The notes under the pieces were generated by a model. It saw only the letters and a list, made by a program, of their open reading frames with translations. It did not search any database and was not told where the DNA came from. Both the position numbers and the translations under genes were made by a program. From Acanthococcus lagerstroemiae (lineage: Eukaryota > Arthropoda > Insecta > Hemiptera > Eriococcidae), in assembly GCA_031841125.1 (NCBI GenBank), contig CM063108.1:52164122-52228121 (forward strand): a stretch of 64,000 nt of DNA, written 5' to 3'. Shown here one piece after another: positions 23,291-35,300 of this stretch (its first letter is position 1; every line of letters starts with the position of its first letter).

Positions 23291-23956
23291 CAGTGCCGAG
23301 GTTCCTATGATAGGCAATTTGTCTACTACTTTATAAAGCGATGTAAAATTTTTAAATTTATTTTTCGTGCATTTATTCGAAAAAGACTGAATATTATCGT
23401 GAAGTGTTAGTCGATGTTAAGAATGACATTAGGAACAGTATTCGTTCTCGTATTTTGTAATCTGTTGGGTGGTTTTAAGGTTTCATTTGTTCATAGAGCA
23501 TGGAACTAATCGACTGCCTTTTCGATCGCCTCTTCGAGGGTTACTTTTGGTAGTGTCTTTCCATTGAAAGTTGATTGTTCAAGTTCACCCGTGGTCTCCT
23601 GGAGATAATAGTTTATGTCCACCACACATTGTAGTCCTCTGGCAACATCAATCGCATGATGTCCAGCTTCACGGACAGTTGGTTATTGAACCTTGTTCAT
23701 GCTAAGGCATTCGAGAAGTTACGGAAAAGTTAAAAGGTCCCTTGAGTGTCATTTTTGTCTGTAATTAGTCCCGAATCTTCCTTGCATATAGTATTGTACA
23801 ATTCGATTAGAAACAACTTCAGTAGTTGTTAGAGCTTGAGAAAATTGCTGCGTGTTCTCATATCTGATCGTGATGTGTTGGTAGTAAACACCATTGCATT
23901 GATTCGTATCTTCAACAATATTTATCCTATCAGTCATCTTTGTTGCTGTCCCTCTA
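23291..23956. other. 3' untranslated or downstream sequence of gene 1
   Basis: Sequence after the gene 1 stop. I see no canonical AATAAA close to the stop; one lies as far away as 24715. No other feature is supported. Confidence 0.35.
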
Positions 23957-24050
23957 GTCACTGATGCGACATGTGAGAGGGTAGTTTCCGAGGCTCGGGG
24001 TGCGGTGTCTAGAGAGCCAATTTGGCATGCGTGCATCGCCATACGCTCCA
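23957..24050. repeat. dispersed repeat, copy 1
   Basis: This stretch matches 51735-51830 with shared words GTGCGGTGT, TGGCATGCGTGCATCG and ATACGCTCCA in the same order, at roughly three-quarters identity. It is non-coding; the family is unknown and may be SINE-body sequence. Confidence 0.55.
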
Positions 24051-24203
24051 CCAAACATTACCTGTCATGTTTGTTGCTGTGCGGTTAGTTGGGTTTTGGT
24101 ATTGCTTATCCCGGAATTGATTTCAGTCCTACTACATCACAAAGAGTCTCCGGGTTCAAGTTTCCCCTCCCTGGTAATTTCAGAGTAGCAAAGGATAAGT
24201 TTT

Positions 24204-24431
24204 TTGAAGGGTAAAGAATCTTGCCATTTTACTCCAAGGGCGCAAATAGGCAAAATACTGTACACGAGTGCAGGAATATCTTTGCTGCGCCTGTGAATGT
24301 GTGGTATGTACATTATACTTCTCGTTTACAGGCGCAGCAAAGATATGTTCCTGCACCTGTGTACAGTATTTTGCCTCTTTGCGCCCTTGAAGTAGAATGG
24401 CAAATGTAAGTTTTGATTCTTTACCCTTTAT
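24204..24431. mobile_element. palindromic element, family B copy 2
   Basis: Same palindrome as 17352-17590: GAAGGGTAAAGAATC at the left, then CAAGGGCGCAAATAGGCAAA, and the mirrored right arm ending TTTTGATTCTTTACCC. The left arm lacks about 12 bases (the AAAACTCACATT part) that the right arm retains. The right arm has a small insertion in the AAGATATGTTCCTGC region. The two copies differ at scattered sites, so they are old independent insertions. Confidence 0.8.
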
Positions 24432-26141
24432 TTGTCTTCTTGGTTTTTATGTTGACTAATGCTAATTTCATTCAGTTTTCAAACCTGACTGGATATTAAA
24501 TAACAGGCAAATTAACGGCGACTGTCAACTACCATTTCTGATTACAAAATTATAATATGTTTTTTCAGCTTTCATTTAACATGATTTTGATAGGTATTAT
24601 GATGCGAAGTTTACAGGAATTTTGTTTTTTAGGTAGGTAGTTGAAAATGTACTCATTTTCGGTACCTATTGCCTAAACTACGAAATTTCTGGGAACCTCT
24701 CGCTTGAGTATGGAATAAATCGGTTTTGAAGAAATTTGAAAGTACATACTGTGATCTTATTAGTTGCAATTAGAAAATTTTTGTTGATTTCAACAGTTAT
24801 ATGTATATAGAATGCATCTCTGTATCAGCTCTGTGCATTGCCGTCACAGTCACTGATGAAAACCTTCTCTCATGCAATAACCGTAAATACGGTATCGATA
24901 TAAACTCGAAACCTCTTCACCGCTTTTTGAGTTTTCCTTTACCACTTTCAATGAAGGTAGTCCGTTCTCGTCTGTTGAATTATACGCGCAGGGTTTTCCA
25001 GTACGTTCTTTGAGCACATTTTACTGCGCTCACGATGAGAACCGTACCGCTGTTTTCTGCGCTCGGATAAAATGTAATTTATTCCGCTCGTAGTTCAAAT
25101 TACACTTTTTTGTCAGTCCAATCTGTAACGATATAAATGGATAAAAGGGATGAGAGTTCTGGTACTTTTTCTGTCGGAGAATAACGATTGCATTGTATTA
25201 TTTCGACATATTCGCTATTTAAGTCGGTGAAATATGTATTTTTTGTCTTCATCCTCTTCTGTCTTACAGTCTAGTCTTACATACTTTCTTTCTTTGGTTT
25301 TTCCATTTCAAATACTGCGCTCTCTGATGTTGGTTCAAATACGAGACGTGCTTTGAGCACTACAGCGCTATAGTTACCATTTTTTGTTCAGTAGTTTGGC
25401 ATTTCTTACGTTTGTGTTAGCAATGAGATAACTCGCATATAAGAAAAGGTTTGGCGCAGCTTAATTGAGTGGTTAAGGAAGTAAAAGTTTCTCAACCAGA
25501 ACAAAACTTGAGTAGTTGACAGAAGTCGATGGTTGGGTGCTGGAGATTACTTATGTTCTGTCTATATTGTATTCTATCTTATTTTGGTATATTGGTGGAT
25601 GTAGAAGCTTGCAGATATCGCAAAAACATGTTATCTTTCATGACATTTTAGCTAAGTACATCATACATGAGACGGAGTAATTATTAATTTTAATTCGAGT
25701 TTTAATTAGTTTGTGAGACTCGGACGAAATCAAGGACTGTATGAATGAATTATGTCATCGGTATATTTCAAATGGGTCGTTTATGATAGAGTTCTATACC
25801 TTTCCATTTACATCAACAGTATTTTGAAACTGACAATCGCGTTGAAAGTTTTCTTTACCGGGGAGCGGGGGAGGGAGGGTGCAGCACCTAGAGTTGACAA
25901 GCAAAAAACGGGATTTGTCTTTAAAAGTTGAGTCAGCAAGCGAAAAATTTCTAAAATCTTTAAAGCCGTATTTTTAAACTATTTTTTCATTCATTCATGG
26001 AGGGAGACACTTTCAGGGAATAACAAAAGTTGTGTCAGGACTCGGGTCTTATAACGCGCTTACCACTTGGCCTGTGTAGGTTATTCTACTTTGTTAGGTG
26101 AATATGCATTTTGTTACAACGTGTATGTATATTATTTTCAG
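24432..26141. other. no recognisable gene
   Basis: AT-rich sequence. GCGCTC/GAGCGCAG words at 25010-25090 are mirrored (TTTTACTGCGCTCACG against GCGCTCGGATAAAATG) and may be a small decayed foldback. I see no coding exon. Confidence 0.4.
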
Positions 26142-26210
26142 TCCGAAGAAATCCCAAAAATCGTGGTCTACCATCGGTGACAAATTAACCACCAGAAAAT
26201 TCAAATGCTG
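26142..26210 (+). CDS. possible 69-bp exon (unrecognised)
   Basis: Acceptor TATATTATTTTCAG ends at 26141 and a donor-like GTAATG starts at 26211. One frame is open and reads PKKSQKSWSTIGDKLTTRKF then KC. Read through the donor it adds Trp and stops at TAA, so it could also be a terminal exon. Basic and Ser/Thr-rich. It lies 2.9 kb after the gene 1 stop, so it would belong to another gene or an alternative 3' end. Support rests on splice signals and composition only. Confidence 0.35.
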
Positions 26211-27207
26211 GTAATGTTTTCTTTTGTTTTCGAAACATTAGGATTTTGCACTTGTTTGATTAGTTCTTATAAAGAGTGGGATTGCCTCGCTGAGATTTTA
26301 GTATTGACGCTATGCTGTAGCTCTCAGCTCTGCACGTTGAAAGGCATTCAAGTTCGAATTTCTTGCAATATATAGGTATAGTTGAATTTGATAATTACTC
26401 GTTGTAAATGCCTTCCCTCCGTGAGTCTATCATCGTGTTCTTGTATCCAGATTCTTCCGAACGATTTCCTCCAGTTTTGCTTGGCGTGCTCTCTCCCCTC
26501 CGAGTTTCGTTTTTCCGACTTCAATTTTTTTCCGACTTCAATTTGAAGGTGCGATCGCTTTCGACGTTTATTAATGATCATTTTGCCATATTTGCCAAGT
26601 TATTTGTACATACCGTATCAGCGGTAAGAATCGATACAGAAGAAAAGCCGTTTTTTATTATGAAGGTGCAAAGTCGAGAACATTTATATATATTGTTGGA
26701 GTAGTTGGGTCGGGGTGAGAGGCGCGAAAATTTAATGACCTCGTTTGAATAAATCGGTGCGTTGGTGTCAGATTTAACCTGAGCTGTTGGTGTGACGAGC
26801 GATTCCCTTGTAAAAGTGACTCTGACTGGTGGTATTTTTATATTTCGAGCCATTAAAGGCCTGTTCTGTGGAAGACTGGATAGTCGGTTTCTAAATATTA
26901 ATTTGATAATATCTTCAAACTGCTAAGGCTTACTGAAGGAGTTTGTGCGAGAAGGAAGGTGGAGGATCATCCAGACGGAAAGATGGACAGTAGGTCTGAT
27001 GGCGACAGCCAGAAAACCAGCCCGCCCGTTGGAAGACAGACAGATTCAGTTGGCAGGAGGCTGATACACACGTGACGTGGGCGGTGAGAAGCGTCCTTTT
27101 ATCTTTCTGTCCCCTTTTTTCTTCCCATTACCTTTTGAAGAAAACGCCAAAATGCTACGATTAAACAGACAGTGGACATCAACCCAGAAATAGTAGCGGA
27201 GGGACTA
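26211..27207. other. no recognisable gene
   Basis: No supported exon. CAGACAGACAG/GGACAG-like words at 26970-27060 resemble the CTGTCTG-rich sequence around the Penelope-like element at 47.3-48.7 kb. Confidence 0.35.
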
Positions 27208-27710
27208 CCAGTCAGTGAGGTACAGATTTAATGGAGGGGCTCGCATTTGTCGAACAATCCGCCTAAGTTTCCCTCCTAGAGTACTGTTCTCGTTTTCTAT
27301 CTTCTCCAATTTGCTTTTAAATGACTGGACATTTCGTTCTGTTAAATCGTTGGTTGCCGAGTGCCCTGGCGCTGAGAATGCTTGATGAATACCTCTTTCC
27401 TTACAGACGGCTCTGAACTCCTCACTTTTGAAGAGACTATGATCTTTGGGTCGCCATGCCTCGAAAATAGATTTTCGGGGTCTTCCATTGTTGAAGCTGA
27501 GGTGGGGTCTTCTCTAAATATTTCAATTTCTGGCCAACGTGATTTTGCATCAATCAGGATCAAAAAATGCTTTCCTAGTTTTGGGCCGGCAAAGTCGATA
27601 TGTACCCGGTCGAAGTTTTCCTCCGGTTCTGCCCATTCATGTACTGCGACCTCCTTTGGTGATCTCTGATTTAATTCACATGCTTGAGTTCGTAGCCGAT
27701 CCGCGTCGCC
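27208..27710 (-). pseudogene. gypsy-type (Ty3) LTR retrotransposon integrase relic
   Basis: Minus-strand translation in two frames gives a recognisable retroelement integrase: the end of the zinc-binding part (GDADRLRTQACELNQRSPKE), the core start FDRVHIDFAGPKLGKHFLI with the first catalytic Asp, LFSRHGDPKIIVS where the second Asp should follow, and, after a frameshift near 27400, SAPGHSATNDLTERNVQSFK with the final Glu. The second catalytic Asp is replaced, so the triad is broken. It ends near a Trp codon at 27208. Reverse transcriptase and LTRs are not visible around it. Integrases of this type insert the cDNA copy into the genome; this one cannot. Confidence 0.85.
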
Positions 27711-29280
27711 AAACTGTTGTAGAACTTTCTTATATAATATTTACATTTTGAACATTATATTCATTTAAACATGATTCGATTACCAACTGGTATAATCATT
27801 ATCTTTCTCGCTGTGCTGCCATTAATCTTAATATACTACAAAACAGAAAAAAATATCAAAAATAAAATATTTTAACTGTCCAAAAAAGGATGAACTGAAC
27901 TATTACTATTTTCTCTTAAACAAATCTAAAGGCATAAAACTTATTACAATCACAAAATTTGTAAATGCTTACTGAAATAATGAATTTTTAGCAAACGTCT
28001 AAGATTCGGCGCATGTAAAAAAACACGTTTGCTGATAACACAACAGAAATATTTTTTTCCGACATTTCAATGGAGAAAAATGTCAAGGTAATTACTATTC
28101 TAGGTTGTGGAAGAGTTACAGTTGATAATAAGGTGTGATATTCATGACGTCATGTATTTGCCTCACGCTACACAACTGTCGATCCTCGTTTGGGTATTGA
28201 TCCACATTTGGGACTTTACCTTATAACTCATTTCCGCTGCGATGGTATTGTTGCTCTTTACAGTTGTCACTTACGTAGGTACACTTGACTCGTATGTGAT
28301 ACGAAAAAACTTCGGACAGTATCCCGATTTGTAATTAATATAGTGGAACCCACATACGTATAATTGATATTGTCCGAGAAAAGAGGCGAGTCTCTTTTCC
28401 AGGACGTGTCTAATTTCTTATGCGTGAAAATCCCGTGTGCAGGATAAAGACGACAGAATACTGAAAAACAATGGTATCCTAAAAAATTTAGTAAAGTTAA
28501 CGCCACTGTTCAGACATATATACTACATACGTGTATTTTTGAACAATGTAAAAGAAAAACAATACCTGTATGATGTCGCTGTCATGGATGTCCTCATAGT
28601 CGAACTCAATAAAAGAGAATTCAAGTCGAAAAATTTTCGACAGATCGGCCAAGTATTAATTATTGAAGTTCTTGAAGTTTATGTCCTTTTAAGAACATAA
28701 ACTTAGTACAGATACTGGAGAGTATACTGGATCGTTAAAAAGCGACAACTAAAGATTAAAGTTCATCGCTCTCTTCTGTTGTTAACGTTTGCTTGTTATT
28801 TGTTTCTAATTCCTTTTCGGAATAAACGTGAGGAAATGAGGATCCAAACTTTTATTTACTTTGTAAGCTATCACCTGGATATATAGTCAGATATGGCACG
28901 CATTCTGCGACAATTTCTTCTGTTTGTCGCACCTCTCACAAAGTTCAACCATTATATTTTTATATCTCGTGAAAATGAAAAAGAATTCACCCGGAAACAC
29001 CTGTTGTAGGTTTGTGGAGTATAATCGATTCTTATTGTATTGTTGGTTTCATTCTTGTTTGTGACTTATAAAAATACTCTATGAAATGCCTCTGAGAACA
29101 ACTAGTGTTGCACTGTGTGCAGAACGTGCTACCATATTCTGTTTTTCCTCTTCCAAGTACCTATAGTCAACTTCCTCTATTTTCTAAAGATAGAAACTCT
29201 GTTTTTTCATTTTTGGTAATTTTTCTCCGCTTTGTGCGCTCAATTTCTGTTCAAAGTTGAAAACGTTAAAAACATTTCAG
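27711..29280. other. no recognisable gene
   Basis: An 87-codon open frame at 28437-28700 (plus) has no recognised motif and ordinary AT-rich codon use; I do not call it a gene. Confidence 0.4.
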
Positions 29281-29320
29281 CTAAATGAACGTAGTAAATA
29301 TGTTGGAGATGAAACTGCAG
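29281..29320 (+). CDS. possible micro-exon (unrecognised)
   Basis: Acceptor AAAAACATTTCAG ends at 29280 and donor GTATGG begins at 29321. The 40 bp read LNERSKYVGDETA in one frame, an unusually protein-like run for this AT-rich region. Its phase does not join productively to the 26142 candidate. Weak call. Confidence 0.2.
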
Positions 29321-29749
29321 GTATGGTTGGAAACTTTGTGTTTCTGATCTGTGAGATTTGGTTTCTTGGTCCCACTTGAAATTGGTGCTGTTTATTTGTA
29401 CACCGAGTCGGAGGCGGCTTAAAGCTGCCTTTGCTGATTCTGAAACAATTACAAATTACACAAAATTCTGTACACCCAAGAAATTTATGAACTAGGTATT
29501 CTGTGAATTATTCGTCACTCGAATAGATTTTGTGTCATTGTAAAATACGTTGAAACGTAAACTGTTCTGTAGTAATGTCTTGTACATACCTATGTAAATA
29601 ATTGTTTTCACTCGATACTGTGGGGTTCATTCAAGGAATTTGGAGACGAGTAGGTAAAGATATTATGTTTCTAAGGACCAGTCAATCATTAAATATTTTA
29701 TTTTGTTATTTTTCGAAGCAGTAGCTTATTTCGTGATTTCTTGACTTGG

Positions 29750-29905
29750 GCACTGACCAGTTGGAAACCGCGTGCACGAAAACCGCATATCGACAGCGTG
29801 AATCGAAGATATATGGTGTTCGAATGAATTTCGACCAAATGTGCATTAAAATTGTTGTAAAAACATTTGTAAGTGAAACGAGCACATGCAGTTTCCAATT
29901 TGTGA
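29750..29905. repeat. imperfect foldback
   Basis: GTTGGAAACCGCGTGCACG (29760-29778) is mirrored, with mismatches, by GAGCACATGCAGTTTCCAAT (29880-29899). Possibly a decayed MITE; no target duplication is evident. Confidence 0.35.
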
Positions 29906-30359
29906 AACAATTTTTCCGGGAATTAGCTTCGTATTTCGATGTCTGCTTGAGGCCTCGCGGTCTGCTGCTGATTAAACATATGAATAGCTGCAATTGGTCA
30001 GGGAAAAATATTGATTGCATTTAGCCGTTTTTGGGGAAGTGTGAATTGTGAAACGAGACTGATGTAATTATTGTTCCAGGTCAGAGGGTTGTATCTTGGA
30101 AAAGAGGTTGCTGCATGGTTTCAGTTGAAATATCTGTTTTGGAAATTTGAAATTGAATGAAACTAATTCAAACCCCCTCAGAGTGCCAAACCCCCGTGTG
30201 AAGTGCTGCAAATGGTAATCTCAGTGTTGAGTAAATTGTTCGAATACTTTTAATATTTGGGTGCAAATGCTCAGAAAAATGATTCAGTATTTATAGGTCT
30301 ATACATGTCCTGCGAATCGAATTTAAATCTGTTGTAATCACTGAATGAATGACAACCCT

Positions 30360-31775
30360 GGTGTTTGATTGGAAAAGATTCGAATCCAGTTCGCGGATTC
30401 GAATCCGCTTCTGGGAATTGGATTCGTATCAGCGATTCGAATCCAATGGACGACCCGGATTCGTAAAATTTATTCGAATCTTTTTAGTGGATTCGTCGGA
30501 ATTTTTTAGTTAGCCATACTAGACGCTGAAGTCGCCTAATATGGCCATCCGCTTTGGTCACTTTTCTTTTTCTTTTTTTTAATTGAAAAAAAAAAAAAAA
30601 GATCAAAAAACGTAATAAAAGCTACAAAATTCCTTCTGGCCTCCTCAGTCAAAACATTAAGTTGAATTTCTTTGGGAACTACATTGCTGACAGTATGTTT
30701 ACCATTATTACATTGAATAAGAGAATAAGATCCAGTTTTTGGAGTATTTGGTCTTTCTGAAGAAAAAAAAAGTCAACGATTGCTAAGTGAGTAAAATAGG
30801 TATATCGTTTATTTTGATTTTGTAACAGCAAAAAGAGATTCCATAAAATTACTAACTAAAGATGAGAAGATTGTGGTATTACGGGTAGATAACGTATCTA
30901 TTGAAAGGGTCGACAGCTGCAATTACCTGGGTCAGACCATGTCCTTTGAAAACCGTGCCGCCAAAGAGTTGGACATAAGAACCGCGAAAGCCTGGAAAGC
31001 CTTTTGGTCGTATAAAATTATTTTAAAAGGACCAACCAATTTGAAAAAAAAAATCGTATACTGGAGAGTTGTGTATTCCCAGTGTTGTCGTATGGAGCCC
31101 AAACTTGGGCCTTAACTAAAAGTCAGACTCAAAACTTACAAAAAAATTCGATGTTAAGAAGTATATTAAAAATTCGTTTAAAAGACAAAGTTAAAAATAC
31201 TAAAATTAAAGAACTAACAGGGGTGACAAATTTTGGGAGTACGGTTAAAACATTAACAATTTAAATATGCAGGCCACCTAACAAGGAATAAAATCAAGAA
31301 ATAAAACTTCATCTTAACAGAATGGGCCCCATCCGGCAACAAAAGAAAACGGGGTAGACCAGCAACTCGCTGGCTTGACGAGATAATGGGATTAGTGGGA
31401 TTGAGATGGTCGAGCACTGCCCAAAACTGGGGAGCATGGGCTAAGGTGACGAATGCTTATGCCCAACGTTGGACGGACTAGGATGCAGTGGCGCCCTAGT
31501 CAAAGCAACAAATAAAATAAAATAAAAAATAAAAATTTGTAACAGCAAAAAAAGATTCCATGATTTTTAGATTCTGATAATTTGTGGATTCGAATCCACG
31601 AATCTACTTCATTTATTCGAATCCACGAATCTACTTCATTTATTCGAATCCGATTCGAATCACAGTAAATGTGAATCATTCTCGAATTATATTCGAATCC
31701 ATAAAAAAGGTAGTGATTCGTGGATTCGGATTCGAATCCAATTTTAGTGGATTCGTTTTGAACCTTGGGAAAACC
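30360..31775. mobile_element. GGATTCGAATCC-motif element, split by an RTE-like insertion
   Basis: Blocks 30380-30500 and 31580-31760 iterate the palindromic word GGATTCGAATCC and variants on both strands. The two blocks are separated by an RTE-like retrotransposon (30845-31535) with its own target duplication, so they are halves of one older element. Candidate ends near CCTGGTGTTTGATTGG (30358) and GAACCTTGGG (31760) are not cleanly matched. It is non-coding. Confidence 0.55.
30845..31535 (+). mobile_element. 5'-truncated RTE-like retrotransposon with 26-bp target duplication
   Basis: A 26-bp direct repeat (starts TTTGTAACAG, ends GATTCCAT, one mismatch) flanks the insert at 30819-30844 and 31536-31561. 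The insert encodes, with frameshifts, the C-terminal end of an endonuclease-reverse transcriptase: ERVDSCNYLGQTM, SYGAQTWALTKSQ, and finally RPATRWLDEI and AQNWGAWAKVTNAYAQRW. It ends in an AAATAAAATA-rich tail, as in RTE-type elements. Similar C-terminal sequence occurs in the minus-strand element at 57345-59463 (GVQTWAYTNNQ, RPSKRWVDEV). Only the last third of the protein remains and it is broken. Confidence 0.9.
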
Positions 31776-31789
31776 AGTACCGTCAATTT

Positions 31790-32001
31790 GGGCAATATTG
31801 GACACTGGTGGTAATATATCGGCCACTCATGACTTGTAGGAGCGCTAGAATCGTTATGAGTAAAGTCAGCTGGAGTATAATATCGGACACCGATAGTAAT
31901 ATCAGCCACCCATGATTCGTTATAGAAGCACTAGTGTCGTTATCAGTAAACAAGTTATGACTTATGAGTGACCGATATTACCACGGGTGTCTGATATTCC
32001 C
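31790..32001. mobile_element. foldback element with internal repeat
   Basis: The left arm GGGCAATATTGGACACTGG continues with GTGGTAATATATCGGCCACTC. The right arm, GAGTGACCGATATTACCACG then GGTGTCTGATATTCCC, is its imperfect complement. A second direct copy of the arm lies at about 31880-31915 (AATATCGGACACCGATAGTA), so the element carries the same unit three times, twice direct and once inverted. Target duplication is not clear. Confidence 0.65.
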
Positions 32002-32082
32002 TCAGCTGATGGTACCGTCGAATGGAGCACCTTGAATCAGCCTGGTAACTTTGAACACACCAGCAGACATGCTTAGGAGGTA

Positions 32083-32354
32083 CAGTAGACTCTTGAGTAT
32101 CCGACATTATCCGAAGTTCACGAATATCTGAATTTTTCTTGGTTATCCGAACATGCGTGCCAAATAAATTGGGACTCTTCAATTATGTATTTCTCACTAT
32201 TTACCTACCTGCAGTAAACTACTAGGGAAATGATGAGGGTTATATCAGGATGATCACAATTAAAAAAATACAAGTTTGAAAAACCTCGCGATAATCTGAA
32301 ATTTTGATTATCCGAACTTCTCATTCCCCAGTTAGTTCGGATAATCGAGATCCT
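32083..32354. mobile_element. pogo/Tigger-like MITE
   Basis: The insert is flanked by TA (32081-32082 and 32355-32356). The left end CAGTAGACTCTTGAGTATCC and the inverted right end AGGATCTCGATTATCCGAAC share the GACTCT..A.TATCCGA pattern of pogo/Tigger terminal repeats. TTATCCGAA is repeated internally (32107-32115, 32142-32150, 32308-32316). 272 bp, non-coding; mobilised, if ever, by a pogo-type transposase elsewhere. Confidence 0.65.
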
Positions 32355-32356
32355 TA

Positions 32357-35300
32357 TTTGCCAGCTTAAACTAATCCCTGAACCTCACCGGTTTTCAATG
32401 AACATTAGCAGTGAACGGTTGAAATTGGTGTGGATACTGTGCAAGCCTATATCGGTATGTCCGAAGTTACACGATTGTTCCAAGATACCCCAGTTGACGA
32501 TACGTGGAGACATCAAGAATAGGGATACTGTTTCTAAGGAGAGAAGGGATCAGTATACCCTTTTACTATTTACTTGAAGAGAAAGAGCTGTTTCTAACTA
32601 AGCATAAGAAGCAAGAATGACTTCTTTTTTTCTAATTCTAAAAAGTAGTAACTGGACAAATTGCTTTTTCCCTATCAGTTTCTGTGGATAGGTACCTATC
32701 TGAAATGAAGTAGAATAAAATAAATAAAACCTTTACAAAATTGCTTTTATCTACTTATTAGGTTCTGTTGGGTTTCTTTGGATAATTCTGATGATGATGA
32801 TGATGATGATAAGGAAAATAAATATCGTGGAATCGCATAGATTGCGGTTTTCATCGTCATCTTGAAATTTTTAGTTTCTGCTTCAGCTTGATATAATGAA
32901 TTCTATGAATCATTGGGTAAAGGCAACTGACCTGAAATCGATCATATAACAACTTAGTGATACATGTCGTAACTTAGAGGTCACATACAACACTTTGTAC
33001 TGGAGTCTGGTTCTGTGAAAGGATATAAAGTCTGTTGCTGTAAAAGGATTGACAGTGATCGCAGTGTTGAGCTGTATTTGAAGTGCTCATTACGAGAAGT
33101 AGCCTTGTGATATTTCCAGAATTTCCCGTTAGCAATTGACATCTTATTAACATGGATGAGTAACAACAGACTATTCTAACCAAAATTCAAGTTTAAGAGT
33201 TTTTTTCGAATTTATCTTCTATAGAAATGCACTTCTGTACTGTTTTTCCATTCATTTATAATAATTGTGAGTAATTTTCTTCAGATTTTTTTTTTTTTTT
33301 TTTTTTTTTTTGTGTAGAAGTGTTGAACAAATATATTTCTTATATTTACGAGGTAGTTGCCATGCTTCTTCTACTCATAAAAGAATCTACAGAGTGTACA
33401 AGATAATAAATAAGTGTTCGAAATAATCGTAAGAGGTTCGAAGAACGATAAACTGTCCCCTATTTCGAAGAGAATAAATGAACATTGTACCTTGGTCGCG
33501 GCACTCTGAAGGGTGTTTCAAGTTTTAACGTAAAACTTCACAGTATGTTCTTAAGGAAATCTCTTTGCCATTTTCATTTAAAAATATAGGTACTCCGCCC
33601 CTTCCCCCCTCTTGAAAGATCCCGAATCAGAAATACAGAGATAGATTTCTCCTTGTCAGGTGGCGAAATGTGATAACCGATAATACTGCATATCTGTTGG
33701 AGAGCTTTCCTCTTCTTCTGGTGTATAAAATTTCTTGAATGAAGTTGATTGATAATGAACATTTCATATTCAAATCCACTTTCTTTCCTCTCTAAAATTT
33801 AAGCAACCTAAATAGAAACATAATGATCACTCCCAGTTATACCTATGTTTTCTGTATCATCAGCAAATAGTGCTTCACGTTGCTCGTTGATAGTTATGTT
33901 GAAATTGGTACGCTTACAATGATTTTTCTTCTGGTCCTTGAAACATAATACCTTCAGTCTTATCGCTAGTCTTAACTCGAGCACAACAAAACCCACAAAA
34001 ATATAATTTCGGAGTGCTACTTTCTTGTGTATATTACGATGTTACTTTTCATTGTACATAAACACACGTATGAAACTTTTGACGTCTTGTTACCTGAGTA
34101 TATTTCTGTGATAGATAATTAAAATATTTTGTGTATGTACAAAACGAATTTTACATTGTTTTCTTTTTGTTTCAGCTATTTTTTTGTCACTATTTGTAAT
34201 ACATAATTTATGCCATCAATGTATCATACGATTTATTATGACGATGTTGTCACTAACCTTCCTCTTATTTCAGAAATTATTCTAATTAGGCATCGTTGTC
34301 TTTTATAGTTGGATTCCAGTTTAAGAACATGAATCGACCTCGATGAACTTCCATTATTTTGGTGCATTTAATTTTTTTTTTTTTATAAGGATACATTGTG
34401 GAGCGAAGTTTTTTAATACGGATTTGAAATGATCACATCGTTCAAACTGCCCAGTTTTGTTTAAAGATTTCAGATTACTTACCTTTTTTTTTTAAATCGT
34501 CGAATTGATTTTGTAAAAATTATAGAGAAATAAATAGCGTTAATTTACGTTTTGAGTTGATTGTATGATGGATTAATTATAAACCTAGACATTGTAATGA
34601 TTGGAATGTATTTCGACTGAGAATTGAAGCCATTCTCTGTTTTTTATTAGTTGTGAGTCGAATTCAACGAATGTGATTGGTGGACGTGAAAGTAGATGGT
34701 GCTTGGGAATTTGATCAATTGCTAAAAGTTGATAAATAAATTGAAAATCGATGATAATATTGAAGTTTGAATAAGAAAAGCCAGGAAAATCTTAACTAAC
34801 GAACATATATTTTTATCTATTGAAAACTCAGAAAACCACCAATAAGTATACCTGGTAAGAATACACACTGCATTAGTAGAGTACCTATATGTTGTGATGT
34901 TTTTCGATTTAGTTTGGCAAAGAAAAAGAATTGATAATTCTGAATTGGTTGGTAGAATTGACTGGGTTGCTATATGGTTCAGTCTTGCAGTTGTTTTATG
35001 GTTCAGTGTAGAATTGATGAGTTGTCAAATACTCGTATCATTCAGATGGTACCGGGTAAATGGTTCCACTTATTATACTGAAAAAAGTTGGTTCGTTTGA
35101 ACCAAAAGTGTTTTAATTGATTCGGCTGCTGTGTGGTTCAGCAATGATGAATTTATAACAATTGAGTAAATCAGATACTCGTATCATGCAGAGATACTCT
35201 ATGAATGATTGCCTGGTTTACTTAATGAAGAAGGTTGGCTCTTTTTCAAACAAAAATGTTTGCAATTTGTAGAAAAAAACGTTGCTAAGTAATAGGATAC

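Noticed and set aside
26035..26090. tRNA-like sequence on the minus strand (GGCCAAGTGGTAAGCGCG)
   Set aside because: The A-box region is good, but the B box is badly altered and there is no foldable acceptor stem; at most a SINE remnant.
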